Shown here one piece after another: positions 9,895 through 18,227 of a stretch of DNA of 64,000 bases. Under the pieces are notes generated by a model. The model was not told where the DNA came from, searched no databases, and saw nothing but the letters and a program-made list of their open reading frames with translations. The translations under genes and the position numbers were made by a program. Source of the DNA: Mycobacterium sp. ACS1612. Its GTDB lineage: Bacteria > Actinomycetota > Actinomycetes > Mycobacteriales > Mycobacteriaceae. How positions within the stretch are numbered: position 1 is the first letter of the stretch; each line of letters opens with the position of its first letter. The stretch lies in assembly GCF_001667505.1 (NCBI RefSeq), contig NZ_LZHZ01000027.1, forward strand, positions 124,001-188,000, in the 5' to 3' direction.

Positions 9895-11451
9895 CTATCG
9901 GGTCAGCACGTAGCCGTGCGCTTCGCGGTCCCATGCGGCCTCACCCAGTCCTCTGTTGCGGAGCATGTCCTTGCGAACGCGCCCGATGATGTTCTTCGGA
10001 ATCTCGTCGACCACTTCGAGGTACCGCGGCACGCAGAAGTAGGGCATGCGAGCCGAGCAGAAGTCGAGCAACTCGGCATGGTCGACCACTGCGCCCGGCC
10101 GCAGGGTCAGCACGACGAGGATGTCATCCTCGCCGAGATCGCTGGGCACACCGACGGCGGCCGCCTCCGACACGGCAGGGTGGCGCATCACGGTCTGTTC
10201 CACCTCGACCGAGGAGACGTTTTCACCGCGGCGCCGGAGCGAATCCTTCACCCGGTCCACGAAGGTCAGGTTGCCGTCGCTGTCCAGGACGCCGAGATCG
10301 CCGGTCCGGAACCACTCAGAATGAGGGTTGACCTGCAAGGAGGGCCCGCCGGACGCCGACGCCACATACCCCTCGCTCATCGCATGCGGTGACCGCGCCC
10401 GGCAGGCAATTTCTCCCACCATACCCTCAGGTACGGGTTCGCCGAGCAAATCGACAATGCGGACCTCGAAATCGGGGTTGACGTGCCCACTCGCACCCGG
10501 TCTGCCGTCCTCCGAAACCGTTTTGTACGCGATCGGGAAGGCCTCCGTCAGCCCGTACATCGTCACGACGCGGCACCGGTAGCGCTCTTCGATGGCGTGG
10601 TACATGTCGGCGGCGATCGGGGCCGCCGAGATGAACCGCAGGCCGGTGTCCGCGTCGCTCGGATCGGGCGGCAGGTTCCACAGCATCGAGACCATGGCCC
10701 CCGCGCCTGCGAACCCGACGGCGCCGCACGCCCGGATCTCGTCCCATACGGTGCCGGGATGGAACGCCGCGGCCAGCACGCTCGTTCCGCCGACCAGCAG
10801 CGGTGCCAGCACGGTGGGCGCGGCGCTCAGATGGAAAAGCGGCATCGCGGTCCACAGCACGTCTCCCGCGCCGAACTCCCACGTCGCCGCGACGGTGCAA
10901 GCCGCGGTGAAGAGGTAGTGCCAGGTGGTCACGACGGCCTTCGATGGTCCTGTCGTGCCCGATGTGAAGAACAGCGCGAAATCGAGCGGGTCCGCGGTGG
11001 CGACCGGCGGTTCGGAGGGCGCGGAAGCGAGCGCGTTGCCCAGCGAAACGCCCTGCACCAGAACGGACCTCAGGGTGTCGACGTGTCCGGCCACTTCGGC
11101 GAGGCGACGGTGACGATCGACGTCGGTGACCACCACCGCGGCCCGCGACAACCGCAACGCGCGCAGTAGGAAATCGCCCTTGCTCGCCGCGTTGACCGCT
11201 GCGGGTACCGCGCCGAGGCGCGCCGCACCAAGCCAGAAATACACCCATTCCGGGCAGGTACCGGTGAACAGCGCGACCGTCTCGCCCCGCTTGACGCCAA
11301 GGCCCGCAAGCACATTCGCCGCCGCGCAGGACCGATCCCGCATCTGGGCGAAGGTGACGGGTGTCCCCGCGATCGACGTCAGCACGCGGTCGCCGAACTG
11401 CTGCGCGCGCGCGTCGAGCACCGCCGGGACGGTGTAGCCCGCGTCGGGCAT
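9895..11451 (-). CDS. class I AMP-forming acyl-CoA ligase
   Basis: ANL-superfamily ligase of 518 aa, making an acyl-CoA from acid, ATP and CoA through an acyl-adenylate. The P-loop is FTSGTTGPSKA (near residue 180), the A5 block is TMYGLTEAF and the A7 block is WFRTGDLG. At the C-terminal A10 block the sequence is PKNIIGRVRKD: the usual Lys of the GK motif is Arg, with Lys three residues on. I recall this GR-V-x-K form from CaiC-like relatives. ATG 11451 overlaps the stop of the Rieske oxygenase (TGATG). Confidence 0.88.
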   Translation of the reverse strand: MPDAGYTVPAVLDARAQQFGDRVLTSIAGTPVTFAQMRDRSCAAANVLAGLGVKRGETVALFTGTCPEWVYFWLGAARLGAVPAAVNAASKGDFLLRALRLSRAAVVVTDVDRHRRLAEVAGHVDTLRSVLVQGVSLGNALASAPSEPPVATADPLDFALFFTSGTTGPSKAVVTTWHYLFTAACTVAATWEFGAGDVLWTAMPLFHLSAAPTVLAPLLVGGTSVLAAAFHPGTVWDEIRACGAVGFAGAGAMVSMLWNLPPDPSDADTGLRFISAAPIAADMYHAIEERYRCRVVTMYGLTEAFPIAYKTVSEDGRPGASGHVNPDFEVRIVDLLGEPVPEGMVGEIACRARSPHAMSEGYVASASGGPSLQVNPHSEWFRTGDLGVLDSDGNLTFVDRVKDSLRRRGENVSSVEVEQTVMRHPAVSEAAAVGVPSDLGEDDILVVLTLRPGAVVDHAELLDFCSARMPYFCVPRYLEVVDEIPKNIIGRVRKDMLRNRGLGEAAWDREAHGYVLTR

Positions 11452-12563
11452 CACACCCTCGCTGCCGCCGGGTCGGGTTCGCCCTCTGCGGTGTAACCGA
11501 AATCGTCGGCCGACGGTTGTTCGCCCGGGTAGAACCGATGCGCCCACCGCCGTAACGCGGCGTAGTCCCGCGCCTCCTCCGGGGCGAGGTTGGGCTTCTC
11601 CAGGTACTTCATGTTCTCCCAGGTGAAGAAGTCCTGCTTGATGACCTCCTGTTGCAGCGCAAGGAATTTCGCGGCGCGACCGGTCGGCTTGTCACCGGCG
11701 TCGCCGGGTTCGCGGATGGAGGCTTGGGTGTAGAAGTAGTCGGTGTAGTCCTCGTCGACCGGCGTCTGACCGGTCACCTGAACGGTGGCCACCAGATCCG
11801 ACGGGAACCGGACGACACCGAGCCCGAGCGAATAGTTGTCGTAGATGATCTTGGCCTCGACGGGGCCGTTGGGTGTCAGCCATGTCTTGGCCCGGCCTCC
11901 ACCGAAGTCGGCGTTGACCGTCGCATGCAGGTGATATCCGCTCACCTCGAAAGAGGCGGTGTTCGCGGGATTGGCGGCTTTGTGCACATATTGCACGTGG
12001 TATGGGTCGGCTGCGTTCTCGATGATCATCTGCGCGTGCACCTTGACCCGGTTGACCATCCGGGTGTGCGGGTGCAGCGGGTAGTACTCGTCGGTCTCCA
12101 ACTCGGCCAGCACCGGCGGCTGCCAGTACGGCGCGCGGCCGTGCCGCTCATGCCACACCACGATGAACCCGTACCACTCCGCAACCGGATACGCCTTGAT
12201 GCGTACGTTCTGTTTGCACCCGATTTTGCTGTACGGGATCAGCGCATTGGTGCCGTCGCCGTTCCAGTGCCAGCCGTGCCATGGGCAGACGATCCGCTCA
12301 CCGTCCACGGTGCCGCCGACGCCCATGTTCGCGCCGAGGTGCTGGCAATACGCATCCAACACGTTGATCTGGCCGGACTCGGCGCGGAAGATGACCAGTT
12401 CCTCGCCGAAATAATGCGCGCGCTTGACCTGACCCGGCGCCAGGTCCGAGGCGAACCCGACGATGAACCATCCCGTCGGGAACCGGTACTTCGAGAGGCT
12501 GATACCGCTCGGTCCGAATTCGCGCTCCGACGGATCGGTGGTGTCCGCAACCGTGTCCGCCAC
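11451..12563 (-). CDS. Rieske [2Fe-2S] monooxygenase, KshA-like
   Basis: Terminal oxygenase of 370 aa resembling the 3-ketosteroid 9-alpha-hydroxylase KshA. Rieske ligands: Cys73, His75 (YCQHLGANM), Cys93, His96 (CPWHGW). Mononuclear iron ligands: His189 and His194 (DPYHVQYVH). The start is taken as GTG 12563 because GGAG lies 5 nt upstream. The in-frame ATG at 12635 would run straight through the operator-like site C and adds 24 residues with no family counterpart. First gene of a five-gene operon (oxygenase, CoA ligase, SnoaL-like, MaoC pair). Confidence 0.87.
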   Translation of the reverse strand: MADTVADTTDPSEREFGPSGISLSKYRFPTGWFIVGFASDLAPGQVKRAHYFGEELVIFRAESGQINVLDAYCQHLGANMGVGGTVDGERIVCPWHGWHWNGDGTNALIPYSKIGCKQNVRIKAYPVAEWYGFIVVWHERHGRAPYWQPPVLAELETDEYYPLHPHTRMVNRVKVHAQMIIENAADPYHVQYVHKAANPANTASFEVSGYHLHATVNADFGGGRAKTWLTPNGPVEAKIIYDNYSLGLGVVRFPSDLVATVQVTGQTPVDEDYTDYFYTQASIREPGDAGDKPTGRAAKFLALQQEVIKQDFFTWENMKYLEKPNLAPEEARDYAALRRWAHRFYPGEQPSADDFGYTAEGEPDPAAARV

Positions 12564-12612
12564 TGCTGTCTCCGTCCGCGCGCCATCTGGGCAGGTCAAA
12601 ACCTGTCCGTTG

Positions 12613-12647
12613 CCTATTTTTACTATTTTAGGCATTCTAGGTCAAGG
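12613..12647. promoter_or_regulatory. operator/promoter block (site C)
   Basis: A palindromic core CCTATTTTTACTATTTTAGG (12613-12632) is followed by ATTCTAGGTCAAGG (12634-12647). The 35-bp block is identical at 33 positions to the reverse complement of 20834-20868 (site D). It lies between the KshA-like oxygenase (start 12563) and the P450 (start 12668), pointing its conserved flank toward the P450. The 12-mer CTATTTTTACTA is shared exactly with site F. Confidence 0.65.
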
Positions 12648-12667
12648 TCAGCGAAACGAGGAGCGGC

Positions 12668-13909
12668 ATGGCCACCACGATTCCGGTCGACTTGTCAGAT
12701 TCTTCGTTGTGGCAGAACGGCTTTCCCGACGATTTGTTCGCCGAGTTGAGGCGCGAACGGCCGATCTTCCATCACGAACTGACCGACGGCGTCGCGAAAT
12801 CCGTCAAACGCGACTTCTGGATGACGACGAAGCACCGGCATGCGCAGCGGATCCACCGCGACACCGACTCGTTCACCGCGGCGGATGGTCCGTTGATACA
12901 GCCCATCGGGGTGATGACGGATTTTCCGACCATCATCCACATGGATCCGCCCGAACTGACCAAGCGGCGCAGGGTGATGTCGCATGCGTTCACCCCAAAG
13001 GCGATCGGCAGGCTCGAAGACGGCATCCGCACACGCGCAGCGTCGTTGATCGACCGTGTGCTGGAGGCGGGCGGTGGGGATTGGATCGCCGACGTCGCCG
13101 ACGTGCTGCCCATGACGGTCATCGGAGACATCATCGGCATTCCCGACGCCGACCGTCCGGAGATCTTCGACACCTTGGACCGCATTCTGAAGACGGCTAA
13201 TTCGCCGGGCCTCCAGGCGAGCGAAGCCGAACAGCTCGAACTGTTCGGGAAGATCTTCACTTACGCGCTCGAACTCACCGCGGAGAAGCGGCGCCATCCG
13301 GTCGACGACATCTGGAGCACATTGGCCACCGCCGTCGTCACCGATGACAACGGTGAGCAGCTGTCCATCCCCGCTAATGAACTTGAAATCTTCTTCTACG
13401 TATTGACTTTCGCGGGCAGTGACACCACGAAGAACGCGTTGGCGTCGGCACTGCAGGCGTTCGTCGCCAACCCCGCCGAGATCACCCGCTACCGTGCCGA
13501 CGCGGCGCTACGGTCGAGTGCGGTGGAGGAAGTGTTACGGTGGGCGACTCCGGTGGCGTTCTGGACGCGCAGCACCAAGGTCGACGTGGAGATCGGCGGG
13601 GTCACCATTCCGAAAGGTGCTCGAGTGGTGTCGATGCTGCGATCAGCCAATCGCGATGAGGATGTGTTCGGCGATCCGTTCGCCTTCGACATCGGCCGCA
13701 CCGAGAACCAGCACGTGACGTTCGGTGGTGGCGGCCCGCACCATTGCCTCGGTGCGATGCTCGCGCGCGCGGAGATCCGCGCCGTGCTCGACGAATTGCT
13801 CTGTCGCGCAGCCGACATCACACTCGGTACGCCGACCGTCAGCCACCCGAACTTGACCAACAACATGTCGATCTACGACGCGTTGCCGATCTCGGTGCGG
13901 CCGCGCTAG
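12668..13909 (+). CDS. cytochrome P450
   Basis: Soluble bacterial P450 of 413 aa. Oxygen-activating I-helix AGSDTT (249-254), ExxR at Glu288-Arg291, and the heme-binding loop FGGGGPHHCLG with Cys360 as thiolate ligand. The HMDPPELTKRRRV block before it is the C-helix arginine region. Overall it resembles the actinobacterial steroid/terpene hydroxylases (CYP125/CYP142-like layout), but the subfamily cannot be set by eye. An AACGAGGAG ribosome-binding site precedes ATG 12668. Monocistronic, downstream of site C. Confidence 0.93.
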   Translation: MATTIPVDLSDSSLWQNGFPDDLFAELRRERPIFHHELTDGVAKSVKRDFWMTTKHRHAQRIHRDTDSFTAADGPLIQPIGVMTDFPTIIHMDPPELTKRRRVMSHAFTPKAIGRLEDGIRTRAASLIDRVLEAGGGDWIADVADVLPMTVIGDIIGIPDADRPEIFDTLDRILKTANSPGLQASEAEQLELFGKIFTYALELTAEKRRHPVDDIWSTLATAVVTDDNGEQLSIPANELEIFFYVLTFAGSDTTKNALASALQAFVANPAEITRYRADAALRSSAVEEVLRWATPVAFWTRSTKVDVEIGGVTIPKGARVVSMLRSANRDEDVFGDPFAFDIGRTENQHVTFGGGGPHHCLGAMLARAEIRAVLDELLCRAADITLGTPTVSHPNLTNNMSIYDALPISVRPR

Positions 13910-13912
13910 CTA

Positions 13913-16186
13913 TCACAGGCCTTTCGGCCGGGTGCCGATCACGCCCTGATCCGCCAACCGTTCCAGATCGGCCTCGGTCAGGCCGCAGAGTTCGGTCAGC
14001 ACCTCGCTGTTGTGTTGCCCCAGCGTGGGTGGCGGACGGTGCAGCCACCTCGCGGCGCCATCGAGCGGAGTGAACGGCGGGGTCGGGTACAGCGTCTCCC
14101 CCGTGCTCGGATGAGCCAAGCATTCGAAGAAGCCGCGGTCCTTCAGTTGCGGATTCTCGACGACCAGCGACGGCGAAACCACCGCGGCCGCCGGGATGCC
14201 CGCCGCGGCAAGCGTTTCGACGGCGGCGTCGCGCTCCTGGGCGGACACCCACGATCCGACGTCGACACCGTCAGTCAACCGCGACAGCGCCCCCCGCTGC
14301 TCGTCGGTGCGCGCGCAGATCGCGATCCAGTTGTCGTCACCCGCGCATGCGTACAGATCCTGCAGGGCAGTCGGGTGGCCACGGTTGCCGCGGCGCGCCA
14401 AAACCTTACCGAACACCTCGAATTCGATCGTCTGCACCGCGGTCACGTTGAGGACCGTTTCGATCATCGGCACTTCGACGAGTTGACCGCGGCCGGTGCG
14501 GTCGGCGAACTCCAGCGCCGCCAGCAGGGCGAAGGCGGCATGTGCACCGGCGAGCGGATCGCAGGCGCCGCGCGGCGGGACCGGCAGACCCTCGGGTAAT
14601 CCCGTCACCCACGCCAGACCAGCGATCTGTTCCATCGTCGGGGCGAAGCCGACGCGATCGCGCCAGGGGCCCGTCAGCCCGAACGCAGGCATCCGGACCA
14701 CCACCAAATCAGCTTTGAGACCTAGCAACTCGTCTGCGCCCAGCCCGAAGTGGTCCATCACCCGCGGCGAGAAATTCTCGACGACCGCGTCGGCCTGACT
14801 GACCAACCGCTTGAACAGTCGGATGCCGTCGTCGGACTCGAGATCCAGCGTCACCGACCGCTTGTTGGTGTTCATCGCGTGAAAGACCCACCCGTACTCC
14901 CACCAGTCGTCGACGTCGGTGCGCATGCCACCGGAGTATCGGATACCGTCTGGCCGCTGGATCGACTCGATCTTGATGACGTCGGCGCCGAACGCGGCCA
15001 ACGAATGCGTCGCCGCCGGCCCGGCCCAGAACGCGGTCAGATCGACGATACGCACCCCAGCCAACGGCAGCCCGGCCAACACCCGCGCGCTCAATCCCTT
15101 TGGTTGCCAGCGGGTTTCACCGTCAGCCTCGCCGACCGCTGGTGCCTTCCGCACCACCGCTGGCGCCACGTCCGACATCAGCCAGGGCGGACGCGGTTGA
15201 CGGAAGCCCGCCGGGTTGTCGACGTACACACCGCGCTCACGCAGATGGTCCATCTGCGGAATTGTCGACCCGTTGCCCAGCGGTGCGATCGGCAACCGGA
15301 ACAACTGACCGAGTTCGACGATCTCGTCGACGGTGTGTTCGCGCATCCAGGGCCCGATGCGTTCGCGGATCCAGTCGCGGTAGTCCCAGCGGCCGATCTG
15401 GAAACGCAGATCGGGGATCTCCGTCAGTTCGGGGCAGTCCACCATCGCGGCGAAATCCAGCCATTGCTGGCCGGTCACCATGCTGATGCCGACGTAACCG
15501 TCGGACGCCTCTTCGATCGACGGCACCTCGATCGAGCGGCGAATCGGGGGCACCTGCAACAACTGTGAGTGCAACCACTCGCTGGACTGCATAAGCGTGA
15601 TCGCTTCGAGCATGGACATGTCCAGATGACCGCCCGGGCCGCCGCCGCGCACCCGCCGCCGCATCGCGAGCGCACCGTAGGCCGCCCACGCCCCGCCCAT
15701 GTATTCGCCCAACTCGCCGCCGATCGAGATCGGCGGCCCCGCCGGATCACCGCGGAAGCCCGTCAACCCCGACGCGGCCTGCAGCGTGAACTCGGTGGCC
15801 GCGCGCTGCGACCACGGTCCGGTCAGGCCGAAATCCGAGATGGTCACGACGACGCAGCCAGGTGACTGGTCGAGCAGTCGGCGCGGATCGGCCCGTCGGG
15901 TGGTGACCACGACATCCGCACAAGCGAGCAGGTCATCGGATGCCGCTGTCACGCTGCGCTTCCCGGCATTGAGATAACTGAACAGTGGCGCATCGGTGCC
16001 CGCATGCGGTACCGCGCCGGTTGCGGTGAAGCGGCGCAACGGATCTCCCGACACCGGCTCGACCTTGACCACGTCGGCGCCCGCGTCGACGAGTAACTTG
16101 CCGCAATACGCGCCTGCGATCCGGTCACTGATCTCGACGACGCGCAGATCGTCCAGCGGGGTAGCCGAAGCGCCGCTCAACCGCAC
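13913..16186 (-). CDS. tandem CaiB/BaiF-type CoA transferase (two fused domains)
   Basis: A 757-aa protein made of two family III CoA-transferase domains (about 10-345 and 372-757), each starting with a hydrophobic strand plus GADVVKVE or GADVIKIE. The catalytic Asp is present only in the first copy (Asp189 in HLDMSMLE); the second copy has Glu571 in LVEVPMIE. Family III enzymes normally form interlocked dimers of single domains, so the fusion likely makes a pseudo-dimer with one working site. Probable role: moving CoA to an island substrate. Ends 4 bp from the P450 stop, tail to tail. Confidence 0.88.
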   Translation of the reverse strand: MRLSGASATPLDDLRVVEISDRIAGAYCGKLLVDAGADVVKVEPVSGDPLRRFTATGAVPHAGTDAPLFSYLNAGKRSVTAASDDLLACADVVVTTRRADPRRLLDQSPGCVVVTISDFGLTGPWSQRAATEFTLQAASGLTGFRGDPAGPPISIGGELGEYMGGAWAAYGALAMRRRVRGGGPGGHLDMSMLEAITLMQSSEWLHSQLLQVPPIRRSIEVPSIEEASDGYVGISMVTGQQWLDFAAMVDCPELTEIPDLRFQIGRWDYRDWIRERIGPWMREHTVDEIVELGQLFRLPIAPLGNGSTIPQMDHLRERGVYVDNPAGFRQPRPPWLMSDVAPAVVRKAPAVGEADGETRWQPKGLSARVLAGLPLAGVRIVDLTAFWAGPAATHSLAAFGADVIKIESIQRPDGIRYSGGMRTDVDDWWEYGWVFHAMNTNKRSVTLDLESDDGIRLFKRLVSQADAVVENFSPRVMDHFGLGADELLGLKADLVVVRMPAFGLTGPWRDRVGFAPTMEQIAGLAWVTGLPEGLPVPPRGACDPLAGAHAAFALLAALEFADRTGRGQLVEVPMIETVLNVTAVQTIEFEVFGKVLARRGNRGHPTALQDLYACAGDDNWIAICARTDEQRGALSRLTDGVDVGSWVSAQERDAAVETLAAAGIPAAAVVSPSLVVENPQLKDRGFFECLAHPSTGETLYPTPPFTPLDGAARWLHRPPPTLGQHNSEVLTELCGLTEADLERLADQGVIGTRPKGL

Positions 16187-16207
16187 ATCCTCCTTGGTTT
16201 CTTTGTC

Positions 16208-16227
16208 ATCTTAGTAACTTTTGGTGG
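16208..16227. promoter_or_regulatory. operator-like site (site G)
   Basis: ATCTTAGTAACTTTTGGTGG shares its first ten bases exactly with site F (37384). It lies 22 bp upstream of the CoA-transferase start and 49 bp upstream of the FadR-type regulator, in their divergent gap. Confidence 0.45.
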
Positions 16228-16257
16228 ATAGCGGTCGCTCCTAGCAGGCATATCGCT

Positions 16258-16270
16258 GTTAGCATTAGCA
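16258..16270. promoter_or_regulatory. tandem TTAGCA half-sites before the regulator gene
   Basis: GTTAGCATTAGCA contains TTAGCA twice in direct repeat, ending 5 bp before the regulator's ATG. TTAGCA/TAGCAA is the half-site seen in sites B, F and H. This position would suit repression of the regulator's own gene. Confidence 0.35.
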
Positions 16271-16275
16271 CGACT

Positions 16276-17085
16276 ATGACAACACTGGGAATCGGACCCG
16301 AGGCCCGTCGCAGGCTGTCGGCGCGCAGGACGGCTGAAATCGTCGCCGACGAGCTTCGGCGGCAGATCATCGACGGCGAACTCTCCGACGGCGACCTGCT
16401 GCCGCGTCAAGAGGTGCTCGTCGAACAGTTCAACGTCAGCCTGGTGTCGTTGCGCGAGGCGTTGCGGATCCTCGAGACCGAAGGCCTGGTGTCCGTGCGG
16501 CGCGGCAACCGCGGTGGCGCGGTAGTGCACGCTCCGGCCAAGGCGAGCGCCGCCTACATGCTCGGCCTGCTGCTGCAAAGCGACTATGTGCCGTTGGCGG
16601 ATCTCGGTACCGCGTTGCAGGAACTCGATCCGATGTGTGCGGCGCTGGCCGCCAAGCGCCCCGATCGCGGTGAGACGTTGGTGCCCAAGCTCAAGGAGCT
16701 CAACGATGCGATGGCCGCGCACATCGAGGACGGGGCGCGCTTCACCGAGATCGGCGGCCAATTCCACGACGAGATCGTGCGTGGCTGCGGCAACCACACG
16801 ATGATCGCCGTGGTCGGCAGCCTGGAAACGCTGTGGAGCAGCCATCTGCAGTGGTGGGCCGACGAGACCGCGGCCAAAGGCGAGTACCCGGCGCTGAGCA
16901 AGCGCCGCATCGCATTGAGCGTGCACACCAAGATCGCCGACGCGATCGAGGCAGGCGACGCCGAGCGGGCCCGCAAGCTGTCGGCGCGCCACCTGGCCGA
17001 CACCCAGGCGTACTTCATGGCCGAGGATCCCGAGCGGCGCATCGTGGCGCTTTCGCCGCAAGCACTTGCTCGACGTCAACGCTGA
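16276..17085 (+). CDS. FadR-type GntR-family transcriptional regulator
   Basis: Protein of 269 aa. The N-terminal winged helix-turn-helix (about 15-85) has ELRRQIIDGELSDGDLLP, then QFNVSLVSLREALRILETEG as the recognition helix, and a wing ending VRRGNRGG. The C-terminal FCD ligand-binding domain (about 105-245) has the expected metal-binding histidines (GGQFHDEI, and ARHLADTQ near the end). FCD regulators usually sense an acid or acyl-CoA and repress. It is the only DNA-binding protein inside the 4.6-37.4 kb island and has related motif copies in its promoter, so it is the likely regulon controller (inference). ATG 16276. Confidence 0.88.
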   Translation: MTTLGIGPEARRRLSARRTAEIVADELRRQIIDGELSDGDLLPRQEVLVEQFNVSLVSLREALRILETEGLVSVRRGNRGGAVVHAPAKASAAYMLGLLLQSDYVPLADLGTALQELDPMCAALAAKRPDRGETLVPKLKELNDAMAAHIEDGARFTEIGGQFHDEIVRGCGNHTMIAVVGSLETLWSSHLQWWADETAAKGEYPALSKRRIALSVHTKIADAIEAGDAERARKLSARHLADTQAYFMAEDPERRIVALSPQALARRQR

Positions 17086-17095
17086 AAGGTGTTGT

Positions 17096-17824
17096 GTGCG
17101 TAAGGCCTTGATCACCGGTGGCAGCGGCGGCATCGGCAAGGCCTGTGGCCGCAAATTGGCCGAACTCGGCTACGACGTGATCCTGACCGCACGTCGTGAA
17201 GAACCTTTGCGCGCCGCGGCCGCCGAGATCGGCGCGCGCTACGTCGTCGCCGACGCCACCGACCCGGAGAAGTTCGAACCCGCGGTGCAGGCGGCGGGCC
17301 AGATCGACCTCGTCGTCCACGCCGCGGGCATCCTCGGCGGAACATACGCTCGCAAACAGACTTTCGATCAATGGCGGGCGATCATCGCGGCCAACCTCGA
17401 CTCCTGTTTCGTCGTCACCTCGGCCGCGCTGCCCCGGATGACGCCCGGCTCCCGATTCGTGTTCATCTCCTCGTCGGCGGCGCATGAGCCGATGCCCGCG
17501 CGTACCGCCTACTCGGCGTCGAAGGCAGGCATGAACGCGTTCGCGCTGGCGTTGGCCCAGGAGGTCGACCGCGACGGGATCAACGTGCACCTCGTGACCC
17601 CGGGCCCGGTGGAAACCGACATGCTGCAGGACGTGCCGTTCGAGATGTACGCGATCCGCGCCGCCGACGTCGCCGAGGCCGTCGCGTGGCTGGACACCGT
17701 CGACCCGTCGGTGGACATCCCCGAGATCCGGCTGCACGCGATCACCCGCGGACCGTCGGCGCGAGAACCGGTGGTGCCGTGGGAAGTCGAGCGCCGTGGC
17801 GCTACACCCCTTCGCCGGCACTGA
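17096..17824 (+). CDS. short-chain dehydrogenase/reductase
   Basis: Classical SDR of 242 aa: GGSGGIG (near residues 8-14) for NAD(P), NAG-like AAGILGG, and the catalytic Ser/Tyr/Lys in ISSSAA and YSASK. GTG 17096 is chosen because GAAAGG precedes it by 5-6 nt and the Rossmann strand begins at once. It follows the regulator by 10 bp, so the two are cotranscribed. Likely oxidises or reduces a hydroxyl/keto group of an island intermediate. Its last 23 bp overlap the convergent SnoaL-like gene. Confidence 0.88.
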   Translation: MRKALITGGSGGIGKACGRKLAELGYDVILTARREEPLRAAAAEIGARYVVADATDPEKFEPAVQAAGQIDLVVHAAGILGGTYARKQTFDQWRAIIAANLDSCFVVTSAALPRMTPGSRFVFISSSAAHEPMPARTAYSASKAGMNAFALALAQEVDRDGINVHLVTPGPVETDMLQDVPFEMYAIRAADVAEAVAWLDTVDPSVDIPEIRLHAITRGPSAREPVVPWEVERRGATPLRRH

Positions 17825-18227
17825 GGTAGACCTGGCACTCCATCTGATGGAAGATCCGCAGCCGATCGCCGTCGCGGACCAGCAACCACGTGATCCAACT
17901 GGCGCCGGTGCGCTCGGCGTCCGACTCCCTACCGGTCAAGTTCCAGCGGCTCAGTAGCAGCGCCCGCACCACGGAGTCGTCGACGACGTCGCATTCATGC
18001 AGCGCCGACGACACTGACGCGGTCTTGAGCCTGCCCGCGATCCTTGCCCAATGCCGCTCCAATTCGTCGACGCCGATCAGTGGAGCGGCGTATTCGTCAC
18101 CGACATAAATCGGCTGCGGATCACCGCGGACCCAGAGTTCGGCCATGCCAGCGAAATCCAGGCCCGACCAGAGCGCGTCGTACTGCCGGACCAGGTCCAC
18201 GACCTCAGGCAGGTGGTGGCTGTTCAC
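17802..18227 (-). CDS. SnoaL-like (NTF2-fold) protein
   Basis: Protein of 141 aa from GTG 18227, which overlaps the end of the amidohydrolase gene by 23 bp; codons further upstream in this frame are antisense-like. Pattern: LVRQYDALWSGLDFAGMAELW, then a PIYVGDEY strand, a helix (VDELERHWARIAGRL) and a final WITWLLVRDGDRLRIFHQM strand. A second NTF2-fold protein of the island besides that at 9465. Possible isomerase or dehydratase; function inferred only from fold and context. Last gene of the operon starting at 20820. Confidence 0.75.
   Translation of the reverse strand: MNSHHLPEVVDLVRQYDALWSGLDFAGMAELWVRGDPQPIYVGDEYAAPLIGVDELERHWARIAGRLKTASVSSALHECDVVDDSVVRALLLSRWNLTGRESDAERTGASWITWLLVRDGDRLRIFHQMECQVYLSAGEGV

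Noticed and set aside
13909..13935. Short GC hairpin between the convergent P450 and CoA-transferase genes as a terminator
   Set aside because: The stem is weak, has no U-run and lies inside the transferase coding sequence.
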